Positions 1 through 11,131 are shown, numbered from the stretch's first letter. The stretch is DNA of 64,000 bases from Wenzhouxiangella limi (GCF_010499265.1 NZ_JAAGSC010000031.1:124001-188000); one strand, 5' to 3'. Translations and numbers: made by a program. The notes: generated by a model from the sequence alone, not told the origin.

Positions 1-11
1 GGAGAAAGCCG

Positions 12-1925
<1,914 letters not shown>

Positions 1926-1951
1926 CCGCGCGACGCGCCCGTTGCACGCAC

Positions 1952-1979
1952 AAACGCCGGCCACGCTGCCGGCGTTTTT
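1952..1979 (+). terminator. Rho-independent terminator after ftsH
   Basis: A perfect 10-bp stem (1952-1961 with 1968-1977) around a 6-nt loop, running into a T tract. It lies 27 bases after the ftsH stop and should end the ftsH transcript before folP. Confidence 0.9.
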
Positions 1980-2011
1980 ATGTCAGTCGTTCGCGGCACT
2001 GGGCAAGCGGC

Positions 2012-2017
2012 TAAAAT
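2012..2017 (+). promoter_or_regulatory. -10 element of folP, probably leaderless
   Basis: TAAAAT lies exactly 6 nt before the folP ATG, with no Shine-Dalgarno sequence between them. Transcription would start at or within a base or two of the ATG. The -35 is weak (TTCGCG-like, 16-nt spacer). It lies downstream of the ftsH terminator, so folP needs its own promoter. Confidence 0.55.
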
Positions 2018-2023
2018 GCGCCC

Positions 2024-2887
2024 ATGGTTGAATCTCTTGCAGAACGTATCGGCCGCGCCCATCGCAGCGAGCAGCCGCTGGTGATGGGCGTGGTCAACGT
2101 CACCCCCGATTCTTTCTCCGATGGCGGCCGCTTCGACCGACCCGACCGGGCAGTTGCGCACGCGCTGGGCTTGCTCGAGCAAGGCGCCGATCTGCTCGAT
2201 ATCGGCGGCGAATCGACGCGGCCCGGGGCCGACCCGGTGTCCGAGGCCGACGAACTGGCCCGCGTCGTGCCGGTGATCGAGAAACTGCGCGCGCGCACCG
2301 AGGCGCCGATTTCGATCGACACGGCCAAGCCGGCCGTGATGCGTGCCGCGGTGGCGGCCGGCGCGGACATGGTCAACGACGTCAACGCCCTGCGCGCGCC
2401 GGACGCGCTTGCGACCGTGGCTGAACTGGCGGTGCCGGTCTGCCTCATGCACATGCAGGGCCAGCCGCGCACCATGCAGGACAATCCCGATTACGATGAC
2501 GTGGTCGCCGAAGTGCTGGCGTTTTTCGACGCCCGGGTGCAGGCCTGCCTGAACGCCGGCGTGGCTCGCGAACACCTGGTCCTCGACCCCGGTTTCGGAT
2601 TCGGCAAGACGCTGGCCCACAACCTGGTGCTGCTGGCGCGCTTTCGCGAGCTCAACAGCCTGGGCTATCCGGTCCTGGCGGGGCTGTCGCGCAAGTCCAT
2701 GCTGGGCACATTGACCGGCCGCGAGCGGCCCGAGGACCGCGTCGCCGCCTCGGTCACGGCCGCGGTGCTGGCGGCGCAGCGCGGCGCGGCCATCGTGCGC
2801 GTGCACGACGTCGCCGCCACGGTCGATGCGCTCAAGGTCTGGCGGGCACTGGCGCAAGCCGAGGACGAAAACGGGAGCACGACATGA
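2024..2887 (+). CDS. folP: Dihydropteroate synthase
   Basis: Condenses p-aminobenzoate with hydroxymethyl-dihydropterin pyrophosphate in folate synthesis. The 287-residue TIM barrel shows the signatures [15 protein letters not shown] near residue 23 and GGESTRPGA near 63, the conserved D-x-N loop (MVNDVNAL) and the C-terminal RVHDV motif. Length is normal. The ATG start has no Shine-Dalgarno but a -10-like hexamer just upstream. The stop overlaps the glmM start (ATGA), so the two are translationally coupled. Confidence 0.97.
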   Translation: MVESLAERIGRAHRSEQPLVMGVVNVTPDSFSDGGRFDRPDRAVAHALGLLEQGADLLDIGGESTRPGADPVSEADELARVVPVIEKLRARTEAPISIDTAKPAVMRAAVAAGADMVNDVNALRAPDALATVAELAVPVCLMHMQGQPRTMQDNPDYDDVVAEVLAFFDARVQACLNAGVAREHLVLDPGFGFGKTLAHNLVLLARFRELNSLGYPVLAGLSRKSMLGTLTGRERPEDRVAASVTAAVLAAQRGAAIVRVHDVAATVDALKVWRALAQAEDENGSTT

Positions 2888-4230
2888 AGTATTTCGGAAC
2901 CGACGGCATTCGCGGTCGGGTCGGCGAATCGCCGATCACGGTGGAGTTCATTCTCAAGCTCGGCTGGGCTGCCGGTACGGTATTGGCTGCCCAGTCCGAC
3001 GAGCGTTGCGCGGTGGTCATCGGCAAGGACACGCGCATTTCCGGTTACCTGTTCGAGTCTGCGCTGGAGGCCGGCCTGTCCGCCGCCGGGGTCGATGTGC
3101 TCTTGCTGGGGCCGATGCCGACCCCGGCCATCGCCCACCTCACGCGCAGCATGGGCGCGGTGGCGGGGATCGTCATTTCGGCGTCGCACAATGCATATGA
3201 AGACAACGGCATCAAGTTCTTTTCCGGCGAGGGACTGAAGCTGGACGATGGCCTCCAGGGACAGATCGAGGCGGCGCTGGATCGGCCCATCGCTCACGTT
3301 GAGCCGCATCGACTGGGGCGCGCGGCGCGGATTGACGATGCCGTCGGCCGTTACATCGAGTACTGCAAGGGCACGGTGACCTGGGGCACCCGCTTTGACG
3401 GTCTCAAGATCGTGCTCGACTGTGCCAATGGCGCGACCTACCGGATTGCGCCGGAGGTTTTCCGCGAGCTCGGCGCGGAAGTGGTCAGCATTCATCACAA
3501 GCCCGACGGGCTCAACATCAACGAAGCGTGCGGATCAACCGATCCATCCAGCCTTGCCGCCAGGGTGGTCAGCGAAAAAGCCGATCTGGGGATTGCCTTC
3601 GACGGCGACGGTGACCGGGTGGTGATGGTCGACCATGCCGGTGAGCTGGTCGACGGCGACCAGATCCTTTATCTGCTGGCCTCCGCACGCCACGCGGCCG
3701 GTCAGTTGTTCGGCGGCGTGGTCGGTACGGTCATGAGCAACTTCGGGCTGGAAGAGGCCTTCGCCCGCCAGCGTATCCCGTTTGCGCGCAGCAAGGTCGG
3801 CGATCGCCACGTCCACGACGAACTGTGCCGCAACGGCTGGGTGCTGGGCGGCGAGACCTCCGGCCATATCCTGTGCCTGGATCGCGCTTCGACCGGGTGC
3901 GGCATCGTCAGCGCGCTGCAGGTGGTCGAGGTTGTCGCCGATGGTCGCCAGTCCCTCTCGGCGCTGGTGACCGGGATGTACAAGTACCCGCAGGTCATGA
4001 TCAACGTGCCGGTGCAGGGCAATGCCCGCCAGCTGATCGAGACCGATGCGACCGTGTCTGCCGCCGTAGCTGAGGCAGAAAAGAGACTGGACGGTCAAGG
4101 TCGGGTCATACTGCGGCCTTCCGGCACCGAGCCGGTGGTTCGGGTGACCGTGGAAGGTCGCCAACGGCAAGCCGTCCAGAGCCTGGCCGAAGAGCTGGCC
4201 GAGGTCGTTGCAGGTGCTGTGACGCCATGA
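2884..4230 (+). CDS. glmM: Phosphoglucosamine mutase
   Basis: Converts glucosamine-6-phosphate to glucosamine-1-phosphate for UDP-GlcNAc, peptidoglycan and LPS synthesis. At 448 residues it is of standard length. The phosphoserine loop is ISASHN with the active Ser at residue 101, the Mg-binding loop is DGDGDR at 240-245, the sugar-binding loop is GGETSGH, and the phosphate-binding motif RPSGTEP is near the C-terminus. It overlaps folP upstream and the oxygenase gene downstream by 4 bp each, so the three genes form one tight operon. Confidence 0.97.
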   Translation: MKYFGTDGIRGRVGESPITVEFILKLGWAAGTVLAAQSDERCAVVIGKDTRISGYLFESALEAGLSAAGVDVLLLGPMPTPAIAHLTRSMGAVAGIVISASHNAYEDNGIKFFSGEGLKLDDGLQGQIEAALDRPIAHVEPHRLGRAARIDDAVGRYIEYCKGTVTWGTRFDGLKIVLDCANGATYRIAPEVFRELGAEVVSIHHKPDGLNINEACGSTDPSSLAARVVSEKADLGIAFDGDGDRVVMVDHAGELVDGDQILYLLASARHAAGQLFGGVVGTVMSNFGLEEAFARQRIPFARSKVGDRHVHDELCRNGWVLGGETSGHILCLDRASTGCGIVSALQVVEVVADGRQSLSALVTGMYKYPQVMINVPVQGNARQLIETDATVSAAVAEAEKRLDGQGRVILRPSGTEPVVRVTVEGRQRQAVQSLAEELAEVVAGAVTP

Positions 4231-5171
4231 CAGAGATATCCGGCATTCCCGTGCTTTCGATGGCGGATTTCGAGGGTCGATGCGGCGCCTTTACCGAGCG
4301 CATCGGTCAGGGGTGGCGAGAGTTCGGGTTTGTCGCCGTGCGCGACCACGGCATTGACCCGGAGGTCATCGAGTCGGCCTATGCGGCTTTCCGTGCCTTC
4401 TTCGCCTTGCCGGAAGAGGCCAAGCGGGGCTTGCGCCTGCCCGGCAAGGGCGGTGCGCGCGGCTATACCGGCTTTGGTGTCGAGCAGGCCCGCGATCATT
4501 CGGTCCCGGATCTCAAGGAGTTCTGGCACGTCGGTCGTGAGATCGAGGGCGAAAATCCGCAACCCGACATTCTGTTGCCGAACCTGTGGCCGCAGCAGCC
4601 TGCAGGATTTCGCGCGGCCGCGCTGGCCCTGTATCGCGCCCTGGACGAGTTGGGTGGCCAGCTGCTGGAGGCGATTGCACTGGATCTGGGGCTGGAGCGG
4701 CACTGGTTTGCCGACAAGATCGATCGGGGTAATTCCATCCTGCGAGCAATCCACTATCCGCCGATCGCCGACGCGCCGGAGGGCGCCGTTCGCGCCGCCC
4801 GCCACGAGGACATCAACCTGATCACGCTGCTGATCGGCTCCAAAGAACAGGGCCTGGAAATCCTCACCCGGGAGGGGCAGTGGGTGCCCGTGACGACCTT
4901 GCCGGGGAGTATCGTGGTCAATGTCGGCGACATGCTGCAGCGCCTGACCAATCACGTCTATCCATCGACGACTCACCAGGTGGTCAACCCGCCGGGCGCG
5001 GCAGTCCGTCAGTCCCGCTACTCCATACCGTTCTTTTTGCACCCCAATCCGGATTTCGTCATCGAGACCCTGCCGCAGTGCATCAGCGCTGACAATCCGA
5101 ATCGCTATCCTGAGTCGATCACCGCACACGGCTACCTGGTCGAGCGCTTGCGCGAGATCGGGTTGCTTTAG
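4227..5171 (+). CDS. Isopenicillin N synthase-family 2-oxoglutarate/Fe(II) oxygenase
   Basis: A 314-residue double-stranded beta-helix oxygenase of the isopenicillin N synthase/flavonol synthase group. The N-terminal DIOX_N region covers about residues 5-115. The iron triad is visible as H193-x-D195 and H250, and the co-substrate carboxylate site as R264-x-S266, so a working enzyme is expected. The substrate cannot be read from sequence; beta-lactam synthesis is not implied, since no companion genes (acvA-type NRPS, expandase) are nearby. It overlaps glmM by 4 bp (ATGA), so it is co-translated with cell-wall precursor genes. It converges on xseA with only 12 bp between stops. Confidence 0.9.
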   Translation: MTEISGIPVLSMADFEGRCGAFTERIGQGWREFGFVAVRDHGIDPEVIESAYAAFRAFFALPEEAKRGLRLPGKGGARGYTGFGVEQARDHSVPDLKEFWHVGREIEGENPQPDILLPNLWPQQPAGFRAAALALYRALDELGGQLLEAIALDLGLERHWFADKIDRGNSILRAIHYPPIADAPEGAVRAARHEDINLITLLIGSKEQGLEILTREGQWVPVTTLPGSIVVNVGDMLQRLTNHVYPSTTHQVVNPPGAAVRQSRYSIPFFLHPNPDFVIETLPQCISADNPNRYPESITAHGYLVERLREIGLL

Positions 5172-5183
5172 AAGGATTCCGCG

Positions 5184-6542
5184 TCAGAGTGATTCCGGTT
5201 TGTCCAGCACGCTTGCCCGGACTTCGAAATCGCGAAACAGCAGCCCCACTTCCCGGCCCGGCTGAAACTGGTCGGGACGGGTCAGGGCGGTGCCGTCTGT
5301 GGCACGGACCACCGCGTAGCCGCGCTCCAGGATGTTCAGCGGGCTGGCGGCGTTCAGGGCGCGACCGGCGGTACCCAGGCGGGCCTGAGCGCGCTCAAGC
5401 TGCTGATCCACCGCCCGCCTGAGCCGGCCGTTCAGACTCATGCGCTGCTGCTCAAGACGGGCGATGGTGCGCGCCGGTGCCGCGGCAGCCAAGCGCCTGT
5501 CCAGCCCGTTCAGATGCTGAAGGCGGGTGTTGATGACGCGGCTGGTGGCGCGCTCGACCTGCAGTCTAGCCACGTCGAGGCGGCGGGCCAGCTCCTCGAT
5601 GTGCCGGCGCGGGTGACGGCTCTGCAGGCGACGGTCGAGATGGTCCAGACCCTGCGCGAGACCGTCGATCCGGCGCTGCATCGTTGTGGCGACCTGGCCT
5701 GACAGCACCTGAACGCGCCGCTTGAGCTCCAGCCCGTCCGGGGTCGCCGCCACGGCGGCCGCTGTCGGCGTCGGCGCGCGGACATCGGCGACGAAATCGG
5801 CGATGGTGAAATCGGTCTCGTGCCCGACGCCGCTGATGAGCGGCGTCTCCAGCGCGGCGATGGTGCGCGCCAGGGCCTCGTCGTTGAACGCCCACAAGTC
5901 CTCGATCGACCCGCCGCCGCGCGCCAGCAGGACCACGTCGGCAAAGCCATCGCGATCGGCGGCCAGCAGGGCACGCCGCAGTCCCGGCGCGGCCGCATCG
6001 CCCTGCACGGGGCTGGCGTAGACGCGCACCCGCGCCAGCGGCCAGCGCCGCGCCAGCACGTCGAGGATATCGCGCACGGCCGCGCCCGACGGGCTGGTCA
6101 CCACCGCGATGCGGCGCGGCCAGGCCGGCAGGGCCTGTTTGCGTTCGGGGGCGAACAGGCCTTCGCCTTCCAGTTTTTTCTTCAGCGCCTCGAACGCCTG
6201 CTGCAGGGCGCCGGCCCCGGCGGCCAGGAGTCCGTCGGCGATGAGCTGGTAGTCGCCGCGCGGTTCGTACAGGCTCAGGCGGCCGCGCACCAGTACCTCG
6301 TCGCCGTTGGCCGGGCGAAACCCCAGCCCGGCGGAGTTGCCGCGAAACAGCGCGCAGCGAATCTGGGCCCTGGCGTCTTTGAGGCTGAAGTACAGGTGAC
6401 CGGAGGCCGGCCGAGCCAGATTGGAGATCTCGCCGCGCAGCCACAGGCGCGGAAACCCGGCCTCCAGGTGCGTACGGACCTCGCGGTTGATCTCGGAAGG
6501 CGAATAGACCGGGGTTTCCGGGCCGGGAGCGGTGGCAGGCAT
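5184..6542 (-). CDS. xseA: Exodeoxyribonuclease VII large subunit
   Basis: Large subunit of the single-strand DNA exonuclease ExoVII. The N-terminal OB-fold (about residues 15-110, with WLRGEISNL and ASGHLYFSLKD) is followed by the catalytic domain with GGGS (LLARGGGSIEDLW) and the GHETD motif, then a long coiled coil and a conserved C-terminal DG repeat. I chose the ATG at 6542 because the protein then starts just before the OB-fold (452 residues, the usual size); the frame stays open upstream but that part has no family similarity. A consensus -10 sits 7 nt upstream and there is no ribosome binding site. The small subunit gene xseB is not in the window. Confidence 0.96.
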   Translation of the reverse strand: MPATAPGPETPVYSPSEINREVRTHLEAGFPRLWLRGEISNLARPASGHLYFSLKDARAQIRCALFRGNSAGLGFRPANGDEVLVRGRLSLYEPRGDYQLIADGLLAAGAGALQQAFEALKKKLEGEGLFAPERKQALPAWPRRIAVVTSPSGAAVRDILDVLARRWPLARVRVYASPVQGDAAAPGLRRALLAADRDGFADVVLLARGGGSIEDLWAFNDEALARTIAALETPLISGVGHETDFTIADFVADVRAPTPTAAAVAATPDGLELKRRVQVLSGQVATTMQRRIDGLAQGLDHLDRRLQSRHPRRHIEELARRLDVARLQVERATSRVINTRLQHLNGLDRRLAAAAPARTIARLEQQRMSLNGRLRRAVDQQLERAQARLGTAGRALNAASPLNILERGYAVVRATDGTALTRPDQFQPGREVGLLFRDFEVRASVLDKPESL

Positions 6543-6549
6543 GGGCCCG

Positions 6550-6555
6550 ATTATA
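6550..6555 (-). promoter_or_regulatory. -10 element of xseA, probably leaderless
   Basis: On the minus strand a perfect TATAAT is followed by 7 nt and then the xseA ATG. With normal -10 geometry transcription begins on or next to the start codon. No convincing -35 was found at 16-18 nt spacing. Confidence 0.5.
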
Positions 6556-6638
6556 CGGGTCGATCTTCGCGTCCAGGGCCGCTGGTCAACAAGGCCTGCG
6601 GTATCCTCTGCGGCCTGCTCTTCCCAAAGCGTGATCCG

Positions 6639-8204
6639 ATGACCGAAACCGCCGATTTTTCTTCCGACCAGCACCGGTTGATCCTGCGCCAGACTCGGCC
6701 GGAGGACTACGAAGACATTGCCCGGATCATGGACAAGGTCTACCCGGGCGGGCTGGAAGGTGCCTGGACCCAGGCCCAGTTCGAGTCCCAGATCCAGCGT
6801 TTTCCCGAAGGCCAGCTGTGCATCGAGGACAACGGTCGGGTGGCCGCGGCCGCGATTTCCATGATCGTCAAGTACAGCCGCTGGGGTCACGATCACAAGT
6901 ACTGGGACATCGTCGGCAACGGCTACCTGACCACCCACGACCCCAAGGGCGACGTGCTCTACGGCGTCGACGTGTTCGTCGACCCGGATTACCGCGATCT
7001 TCGCCTGGGCCGGCGTTTGTACGACGCGCGCAAGGAGCTGTGCGAGAACCTGAATCTGCGCGGCATTGTTGTCGGCGGACGTATTCCGGGCTACCACCAG
7101 CACAAGGGCGAACTGAGTGCTCGGCAGTACGTGGCCAAGGTGCGCTCGCGCGAGCTGACCGACCCGATCCTCACCTTCCAGCTGGCCAACGACTTCCAGG
7201 TGCGCAAGATCGTGCGCGGCTACCTGCCCGACGATCAGGCCTCGGCCGGCCACGCGGTGCTGCTGGAATGGGTCAACGTGTACTTCGAGGAAGACACGCC
7301 CGGCGCCATCGGCGGGCGGCCGTCGGACGTGCGCATCGGGGCGGTGCAGTGGCAGATGCGCCCGACCGCCTCGCTCGAGGACCTGTATGCGCAGATCGAG
7401 TATTTCGTCGACGCGGTCTCCGGCTATCAGGCCGACGTGGTCCTGTTTCCCGAGTTTTTCAACGGCCCGATGATGGCGCCGTGGAACGATCAGGGCCCGG
7501 CCGAGGCGGTACGCCAGCTGGCCGGCTACACCGAGCAGATCCGCGACCAGATGCTGCGCTTTGCCGTCTCCTACAACATCAACATCGTCGCCGGTTCAAT
7601 GCCCGAGTACGACGGCGAAGAGCTGCGCAACGTCTGCTACCTGCTCAGGCGCGACGGAACCTGGGATCGCCAGTACAAAATTCACGTTACCCCCGACGAA
7701 AAAAGCTACTGGGGCCTGACCGGCGGCAACCGGGTGGCGGTGTTCGATACTGACTTCGGCAAGATCGGGATCCTGATCTGCTACGACGTCGAGTTCCCGG
7801 AGCTGCCGCGACTCCTGGCCGAGGAGGGCATCCACATCCTTTTTGTGCCCTACTGGACCGACACCAAGAACGCCTACCTGCGGGTGCGCCGCTGCGCCCA
7901 GGCCCGGGCGATCGAAAACGAGTGCTACGTGGTCATCACCGGCTCGGTCGGCAACCTGCCGCGGGTAGAAAACATGGACATGCAGTATTCGCAGGCCGCC
8001 GTGTTCACCCCCTCGGACTTTGCTTTTCCGCACGACGCCATCGCCCACGAGGCGACCGCCAATACCGAAACCATGCTGATTGCCGATCTGGACCTGGACA
8101 ACCTGCGCGAGATCCGCTCGCATGGCTCGGTGCGCAACCTGGCCGATCGGCGGCTTGACCTGTACCAGCTGCGCTGGCGCGAGCGTGCGTCCGATGGGGA
8201 TTAG
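6639..8204 (+). CDS. GNAT acetyltransferase-nitrilase (carbon-nitrogen hydrolase) fusion
   Basis: A 521-residue two-domain protein. Residues about 14-210 are a GNAT acyltransferase fold (acetyl-CoA loop region DYRDLRLGRRLYDAR). Residues about 225-510 are a carbon-nitrogen hydrolase with the full Glu-Lys-Cys triad: E272 (LFPEFF), K347 (YKIHV) and C381 (ILICYDVEFPEL). The nitrilase half should hydrolyse an amide or nitrile; the GNAT half may acylate or bind the same substrate. The family is widespread but its physiological substrate is unknown to me. The ATG at 6639 starts just before the GNAT domain; the open frame further upstream is antisense to xseA. It is transcribed away from xseA. Confidence 0.93.
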   Translation: MTETADFSSDQHRLILRQTRPEDYEDIARIMDKVYPGGLEGAWTQAQFESQIQRFPEGQLCIEDNGRVAAAAISMIVKYSRWGHDHKYWDIVGNGYLTTHDPKGDVLYGVDVFVDPDYRDLRLGRRLYDARKELCENLNLRGIVVGGRIPGYHQHKGELSARQYVAKVRSRELTDPILTFQLANDFQVRKIVRGYLPDDQASAGHAVLLEWVNVYFEEDTPGAIGGRPSDVRIGAVQWQMRPTASLEDLYAQIEYFVDAVSGYQADVVLFPEFFNGPMMAPWNDQGPAEAVRQLAGYTEQIRDQMLRFAVSYNINIVAGSMPEYDGEELRNVCYLLRRDGTWDRQYKIHVTPDEKSYWGLTGGNRVAVFDTDFGKIGILICYDVEFPELPRLLAEEGIHILFVPYWTDTKNAYLRVRRCAQARAIENECYVVITGSVGNLPRVENMDMQYSQAAVFTPSDFAFPHDAIAHEATANTETMLIADLDLDNLREIRSHGSVRNLADRRLDLYQLRWRERASDGD

Positions 8205-8276
8205 CGGCGCTTTAACGCCGGTCACAGGGCGTGCTGTTATGATAAGAATTGATTCGAATCGAGAAGGAAGTCGCGC

Positions 8277-8903
8277 ATGTGGGCGGGAATTACCGGTGTC
8301 ATCATCGGACTGTTGATCGGCGGCACGGCCGTAGCGATCTGGCTGAAAAAGCGGGGCGGGGCTGGCGAATCGGTGGCCTCGCTCAAGCGCGAGAACGCCC
8401 AGTTCCGGGAGGAAGTCAACGAGCACTTCGTCCAGACCGCCGAGTTGATCAACCAGTTGACCGACAGCTACAAGGCCGTTTTCGACCACTTGAGCGAAGG
8501 GGCCGAGAAGCTGGTCGAGCCCGATGTCGTGCGCGATCGGATGCCGCAAGTTACCGATGAAGAGGTTCGTCTCAAGCGGATCGGTTCGCCAAGAGCCGTC
8601 GACGAGACCGATCAGGCCGCAGCGGCCGGGTCGAATCCGGTTCAGGATGAAGAACCTGAGCCTGCGCAGACGCCCGATGGCGGTTCTAGCGACGCCGAAC
8701 AGCCAGACGAGGCCCGGAAAGAAGGCGCCGAGCACGATTCGGAGCAGTCCGCCTCTGCCGAAGAGCCAAAACCCTCCGAAGATTTCGAGGAGTCGGAAAA
8801 ACCTGAAGAATCGTCACAAGAGCCATCGGAGACAAAACACGCCGAGTCCGACGATCAGCCGGCGCCCGACGACGATGAAAAAGACCGTCACCGGGGCGCT
8901 TGA
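8277..8903 (+). CDS. zapG: ZapG/YhcB-family division-associated membrane protein with acidic tail
   Basis: A DUF1043 protein: one N-terminal transmembrane helix (about residues 5-23), then a short helical cytoplasmic region (ENAQFREEVNEHF and ELINQLTDSYKAVFDHL, the diagnostic YhcB segment). In enterobacteria YhcB/ZapG links envelope growth and the divisome. Here the protein is 208 residues, longer than the usual 130 or so, because of a low-complexity Glu/Asp/Ser/Pro tail from about residue 105. The start has a good Shine-Dalgarno (AAGGA) and a TATGAT -10 candidate near 8237. The gene stands alone. Confidence 0.88.
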   Translation: MWAGITGVIIGLLIGGTAVAIWLKKRGGAGESVASLKRENAQFREEVNEHFVQTAELINQLTDSYKAVFDHLSEGAEKLVEPDVVRDRMPQVTDEEVRLKRIGSPRAVDETDQAAAAGSNPVQDEEPEPAQTPDGGSSDAEQPDEARKEGAEHDSEQSASAEEPKPSEDFEESEKPEESSQEPSETKHAESDDQPAPDDDEKDRHRGA

Positions 8904-8937
8904 GCCGAGGCCCTAATTAGCCGCGTGGCCCTCTAGC

Positions 8938-9906
8938 TCAGGGCTGGCCGCTACCCCGGGTCAGCGCCAGCACCTCGCCCATGTCCAGCGTCTGGGCGCG
9001 CTCGCTGATCTGCGGCGCGTAGCGGGCCTGCAGTTGTTTGGCTGAGCCGAACTGTTCGTCGAAGGTTTGCTTGAGCAGCTGGGTGCTCATCTGGCGTCCG
9101 CCGGCGTAGTAGCGGCGGGCGACGTGGCCCAGGGCATAGGTGGTGGCAAAAGAAAACGCCGCGCCGGTGGCGGTGCGGCCCAGCCGGCCGACGCCGCGAC
9201 CGGCCATCTTGCCCAGCAGTCCGCCGATCAGTTTGCGGCCCATCTGCTCGACGTACTGCGAGGTCATGCCCACGCCCAGGGTGGCGAGGAACTCCTTGAT
9301 ATGCCCGCGATCCAGGGCGACCCCATAGTCCTGGCCGATGCTGTAGACCAGGCGGATCTGCAGCGGGATGATGGCCATCGAGGCCCAGGACTGCGGCAGA
9401 ACTTCCAGCGCGCCGTTGAGGATGGAATAGCGCAGGATGCGCTGATCGAGGGCGGACTCGTCGGGCGCTGCAGCCGCGTGTGCTGCGGCTGGAGCGGCGG
9501 TCGTGGCCGGTGCGGCCGCTTCGGCCATGGCGACGACCTGCTCGGCCTCGTGTTCGATCTCGCCGGCCTCGCTGCCCGGCAGCGCCAGCAGGGTCTTGAG
9601 GCGGTCGAGGAAAGCGCGTTCGGCCTGCGTGGTCCGGCCGTCGGCATCGCAGACCCCCACCGCCAGCTCGTAGGCCAGGTGCTTTTCGCCGCCGTCTTGC
9701 AGTTGAGCGGCGGCGTCTTCCAGCGAGGTTTTCTTAAGCAAGACATCCTGGTAAAGCGCGCGCAAGTCCGGACCGCCCTGGTCGGACAGCGATGCGGCGA
9801 TGCGGCGAATTTCCTCGCGCTCGCTTTCGTGCTTGTCGCCGTCGGCGAAAGCGGCAAACAGGGTGATGGTCAGCAGGGCTTCGTTGCGTCGGCTTTCAGT
9901 GTTCAT
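8938..9906 (-). CDS. TerB-like / DUF697 domain protein
   Basis: A 322-residue protein with two recognisable parts. Residues about 5-115 resemble a TerB-like helical domain (FAAFADGDKHESEREEI and CDADGRTTQAE, each with acidic residues that bind metal in TerB proteins). After an Ala-rich linker (about 125-155), residues about 155-260 match the DUF697 family (ILNGALEVLPQSWASMAI and VYSIGQDYG), with glycine-rich hydrophobic helices that probably associate with membrane. DUF697 is often found with GTPases; none is encoded here. Function unknown. It follows the methyltransferase gene on the same strand after 30 bp and may be cotranscribed. Confidence 0.7.
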   Translation of the reverse strand: MNTESRRNEALLTITLFAAFADGDKHESEREEIRRIAASLSDQGGPDLRALYQDVLLKKTSLEDAAAQLQDGGEKHLAYELAVGVCDADGRTTQAERAFLDRLKTLLALPGSEAGEIEHEAEQVVAMAEAAAPATTAAPAAAHAAAAPDESALDQRILRYSILNGALEVLPQSWASMAIIPLQIRLVYSIGQDYGVALDRGHIKEFLATLGVGMTSQYVEQMGRKLIGGLLGKMAGRGVGRLGRTATGAAFSFATTYALGHVARRYYAGGRQMSTQLLKQTFDEQFGSAKQLQARYAPQISERAQTLDMGEVLALTRGSGQP

Positions 9907-9936
9907 TTGCTCGGTTTCTCAGGGCGGATGAACAAA

Positions 9937-10626
9937 TCATATCCGCTGGATCTCGACCAGATGTGGTGGCGTGCAGCAGACCTGCCAGCCCAGCCTGCGG
10001 CCCAGGTGGCGGAAGGTCTCGGGGCGGTAGAAAACCACGTGGGTGGGGTCGCGGCGGTAGTGCCAGCCGGCAAACCTGGCGTCGTCGGTCTGGAAGCGGG
10101 TCATCACGATCAGCCAGCCGCCGGGCCGGAGCAGGGCGGTCAGGCGTTGGAACTCCCGCGCCGGGTGGTGGAAATGCTTGGCCACTTCGGTGCAGGTGAT
10201 GGCGTCGTAGCCGGGCTGCAGAACACCCGCATCGGCGCGATACAGGGGGTCGTAGAGTGCGACCGCGTAGTCTGCATCGGTCAGCATCCGGCCCAGGGCG
10301 GGGCCGGGACCACAGCCGTAGTCGAGCACGCGCGAGCCCGCGGCCACGCGCCGCCGAACGGCCTCCAGCGCGGGCTTGAGAAAGGCCTGGTAGTGCGGGT
10401 CGTCGACCCGGTTTTGATGGCGGTCGTATTCTTCGCGCTCGGTTGAGCGGCAGGGGTGCTGGTCCGGATCGAGAAACGTGGCCAGGCAGCGCGGGCAGCG
10501 CCAGTACCGGCGTTGGGCTAGGGTCATGAAGACAGCGGCGCTGCCCTCGCGGCACACCGGGCAGGTGGCGGCTTTGGCCGGGCCGAACTCGCCATGCGAA
10601 GTTGAGGGTGATACGCGGGGATCCAT
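9937..10626 (-). CDS. Zinc-knuckle class I SAM-dependent methyltransferase
   Basis: A 229-residue methyltransferase. A CPVC...CPRC zinc knuckle (about residues 21-48) precedes a Rossmann domain with motif I VLDYGCGPG (about 115-123), the post-I acidic strand and RPGGWLIVMTRF. The family of zinc-knuckle methyltransferases includes small-molecule and rRNA enzymes; the substrate is unclear. I placed the start at 10626 because AAGGAGG sits 5 nt upstream; the open frame extends 30 codons further but lacks a ribosome site. It is divergent from the small membrane-protein gene and followed by the TerB/DUF697 gene. Confidence 0.85.
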   Translation of the reverse strand: MDPRVSPSTSHGEFGPAKAATCPVCREGSAAVFMTLAQRRYWRCPRCLATFLDPDQHPCRSTEREEYDRHQNRVDDPHYQAFLKPALEAVRRRVAAGSRVLDYGCGPGPALGRMLTDADYAVALYDPLYRADAGVLQPGYDAITCTEVAKHFHHPAREFQRLTALLRPGGWLIVMTRFQTDDARFAGWHYRRDPTHVVFYRPETFRHLGRRLGWQVCCTPPHLVEIQRI

Positions 10627-10679
10627 ACCTGCCTCCTTGCTTGGCCGCCAGTGTAGCGACAGCGCGGCATGCTGGCGGC

Positions 10680-10708
10680 TTTTCATGGACCGCTGGATCG
10701 ACCATAAT
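10680..10708 (+). promoter_or_regulatory. Promoter of the small membrane-protein gene, probably leaderless
   Basis: TTTTCA (10680-10685), a 17-nt spacer and CATAAT (10703-10708) form a good sigma-70 promoter. The -10 ends 6 nt before the ATG at 10715, so the mRNA would start at the codon. Confidence 0.55.
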
Positions 10709-10714
10709 CCGGAC

Positions 10715-11068
10715 ATGAGGGTGCTCGTGGCGGTTTCGGTGTTCGTGGCGGCCTACCTGTTCGCCTGGCTGGTCGTGGCCGTATTGATGGCCGACCAGGC
10801 CAATGGCGCGGTTTTCGCGCTGCCATGGTTGGTCGCGGCTGGAGCGGCCTGGCTTGCCTGGCCGAAAACCGCACAACGGCCATGGACCCTGTCACGCCGG
10901 CTGCTGTCCTGGGGCGCGATCGGCGCTTTCATCGGCTTTCTGATCGGATTTGCCGGGCCGCTGATCTTTACCCCGCAGGCCAACCAGGGTCCGCTGCTGG
11001 GCCTGTTGATCACCGCCCCGCTTGGCGGGCTGGTCGGTGCGCTCGGGGCGTGGTGGTGGTATCGGTGA
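10715..11068 (+). CDS. Small integral membrane protein, function unknown
   Basis: A 117-residue protein made almost wholly of hydrophobic segments: four probable transmembrane helices at about 3-25, 28-45, 60-82 and 88-112, with a short basic cytoplasmic loop between helices 2 and 3 and a Trp-rich end (GAWWWYR). I recognise no family. An in-frame ATG exists ten codons earlier (10685), but the 10715 start is better supported by the promoter spacing. It converges with the Hen1-type gene, 63 bp away. Confidence 0.6.
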   Translation: MRVLVAVSVFVAAYLFAWLVVAVLMADQANGAVFALPWLVAAGAAWLAWPKTAQRPWTLSRRLLSWGAIGAFIGFLIGFAGPLIFTPQANQGPLLGLLITAPLGGLVGALGAWWWYR

Positions 11069-11131
11069 ATCTTGGCCGCATGGCTCGGGCGAGGAGCCCG
11101 CGATTGATCGACGCGAAGACGCTCGCCGCGC

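Noticed and set aside
4227-5171. Beta-lactam biosynthesis gene
   Set aside because: Only the oxygenase fold supports it; no NRPS, expandase or acyltransferase genes nearby.
5820-6638. Long in-frame extension of the GNAT-nitrilase gene upstream of 6639
   Set aside because: It is antisense to xseA, has no family similarity, and the GNAT domain starts right after 6639.
6543-7253. Upstream extension of xseA to 689 residues
   Set aside because: It runs antisense through the GNAT domain; the 452-residue form is the family length.
9067-10446. 459-codon open frame on the plus strand
   Set aside because: It spans two genes of the opposite strand with clear domains; it is a product of high GC codon bias.
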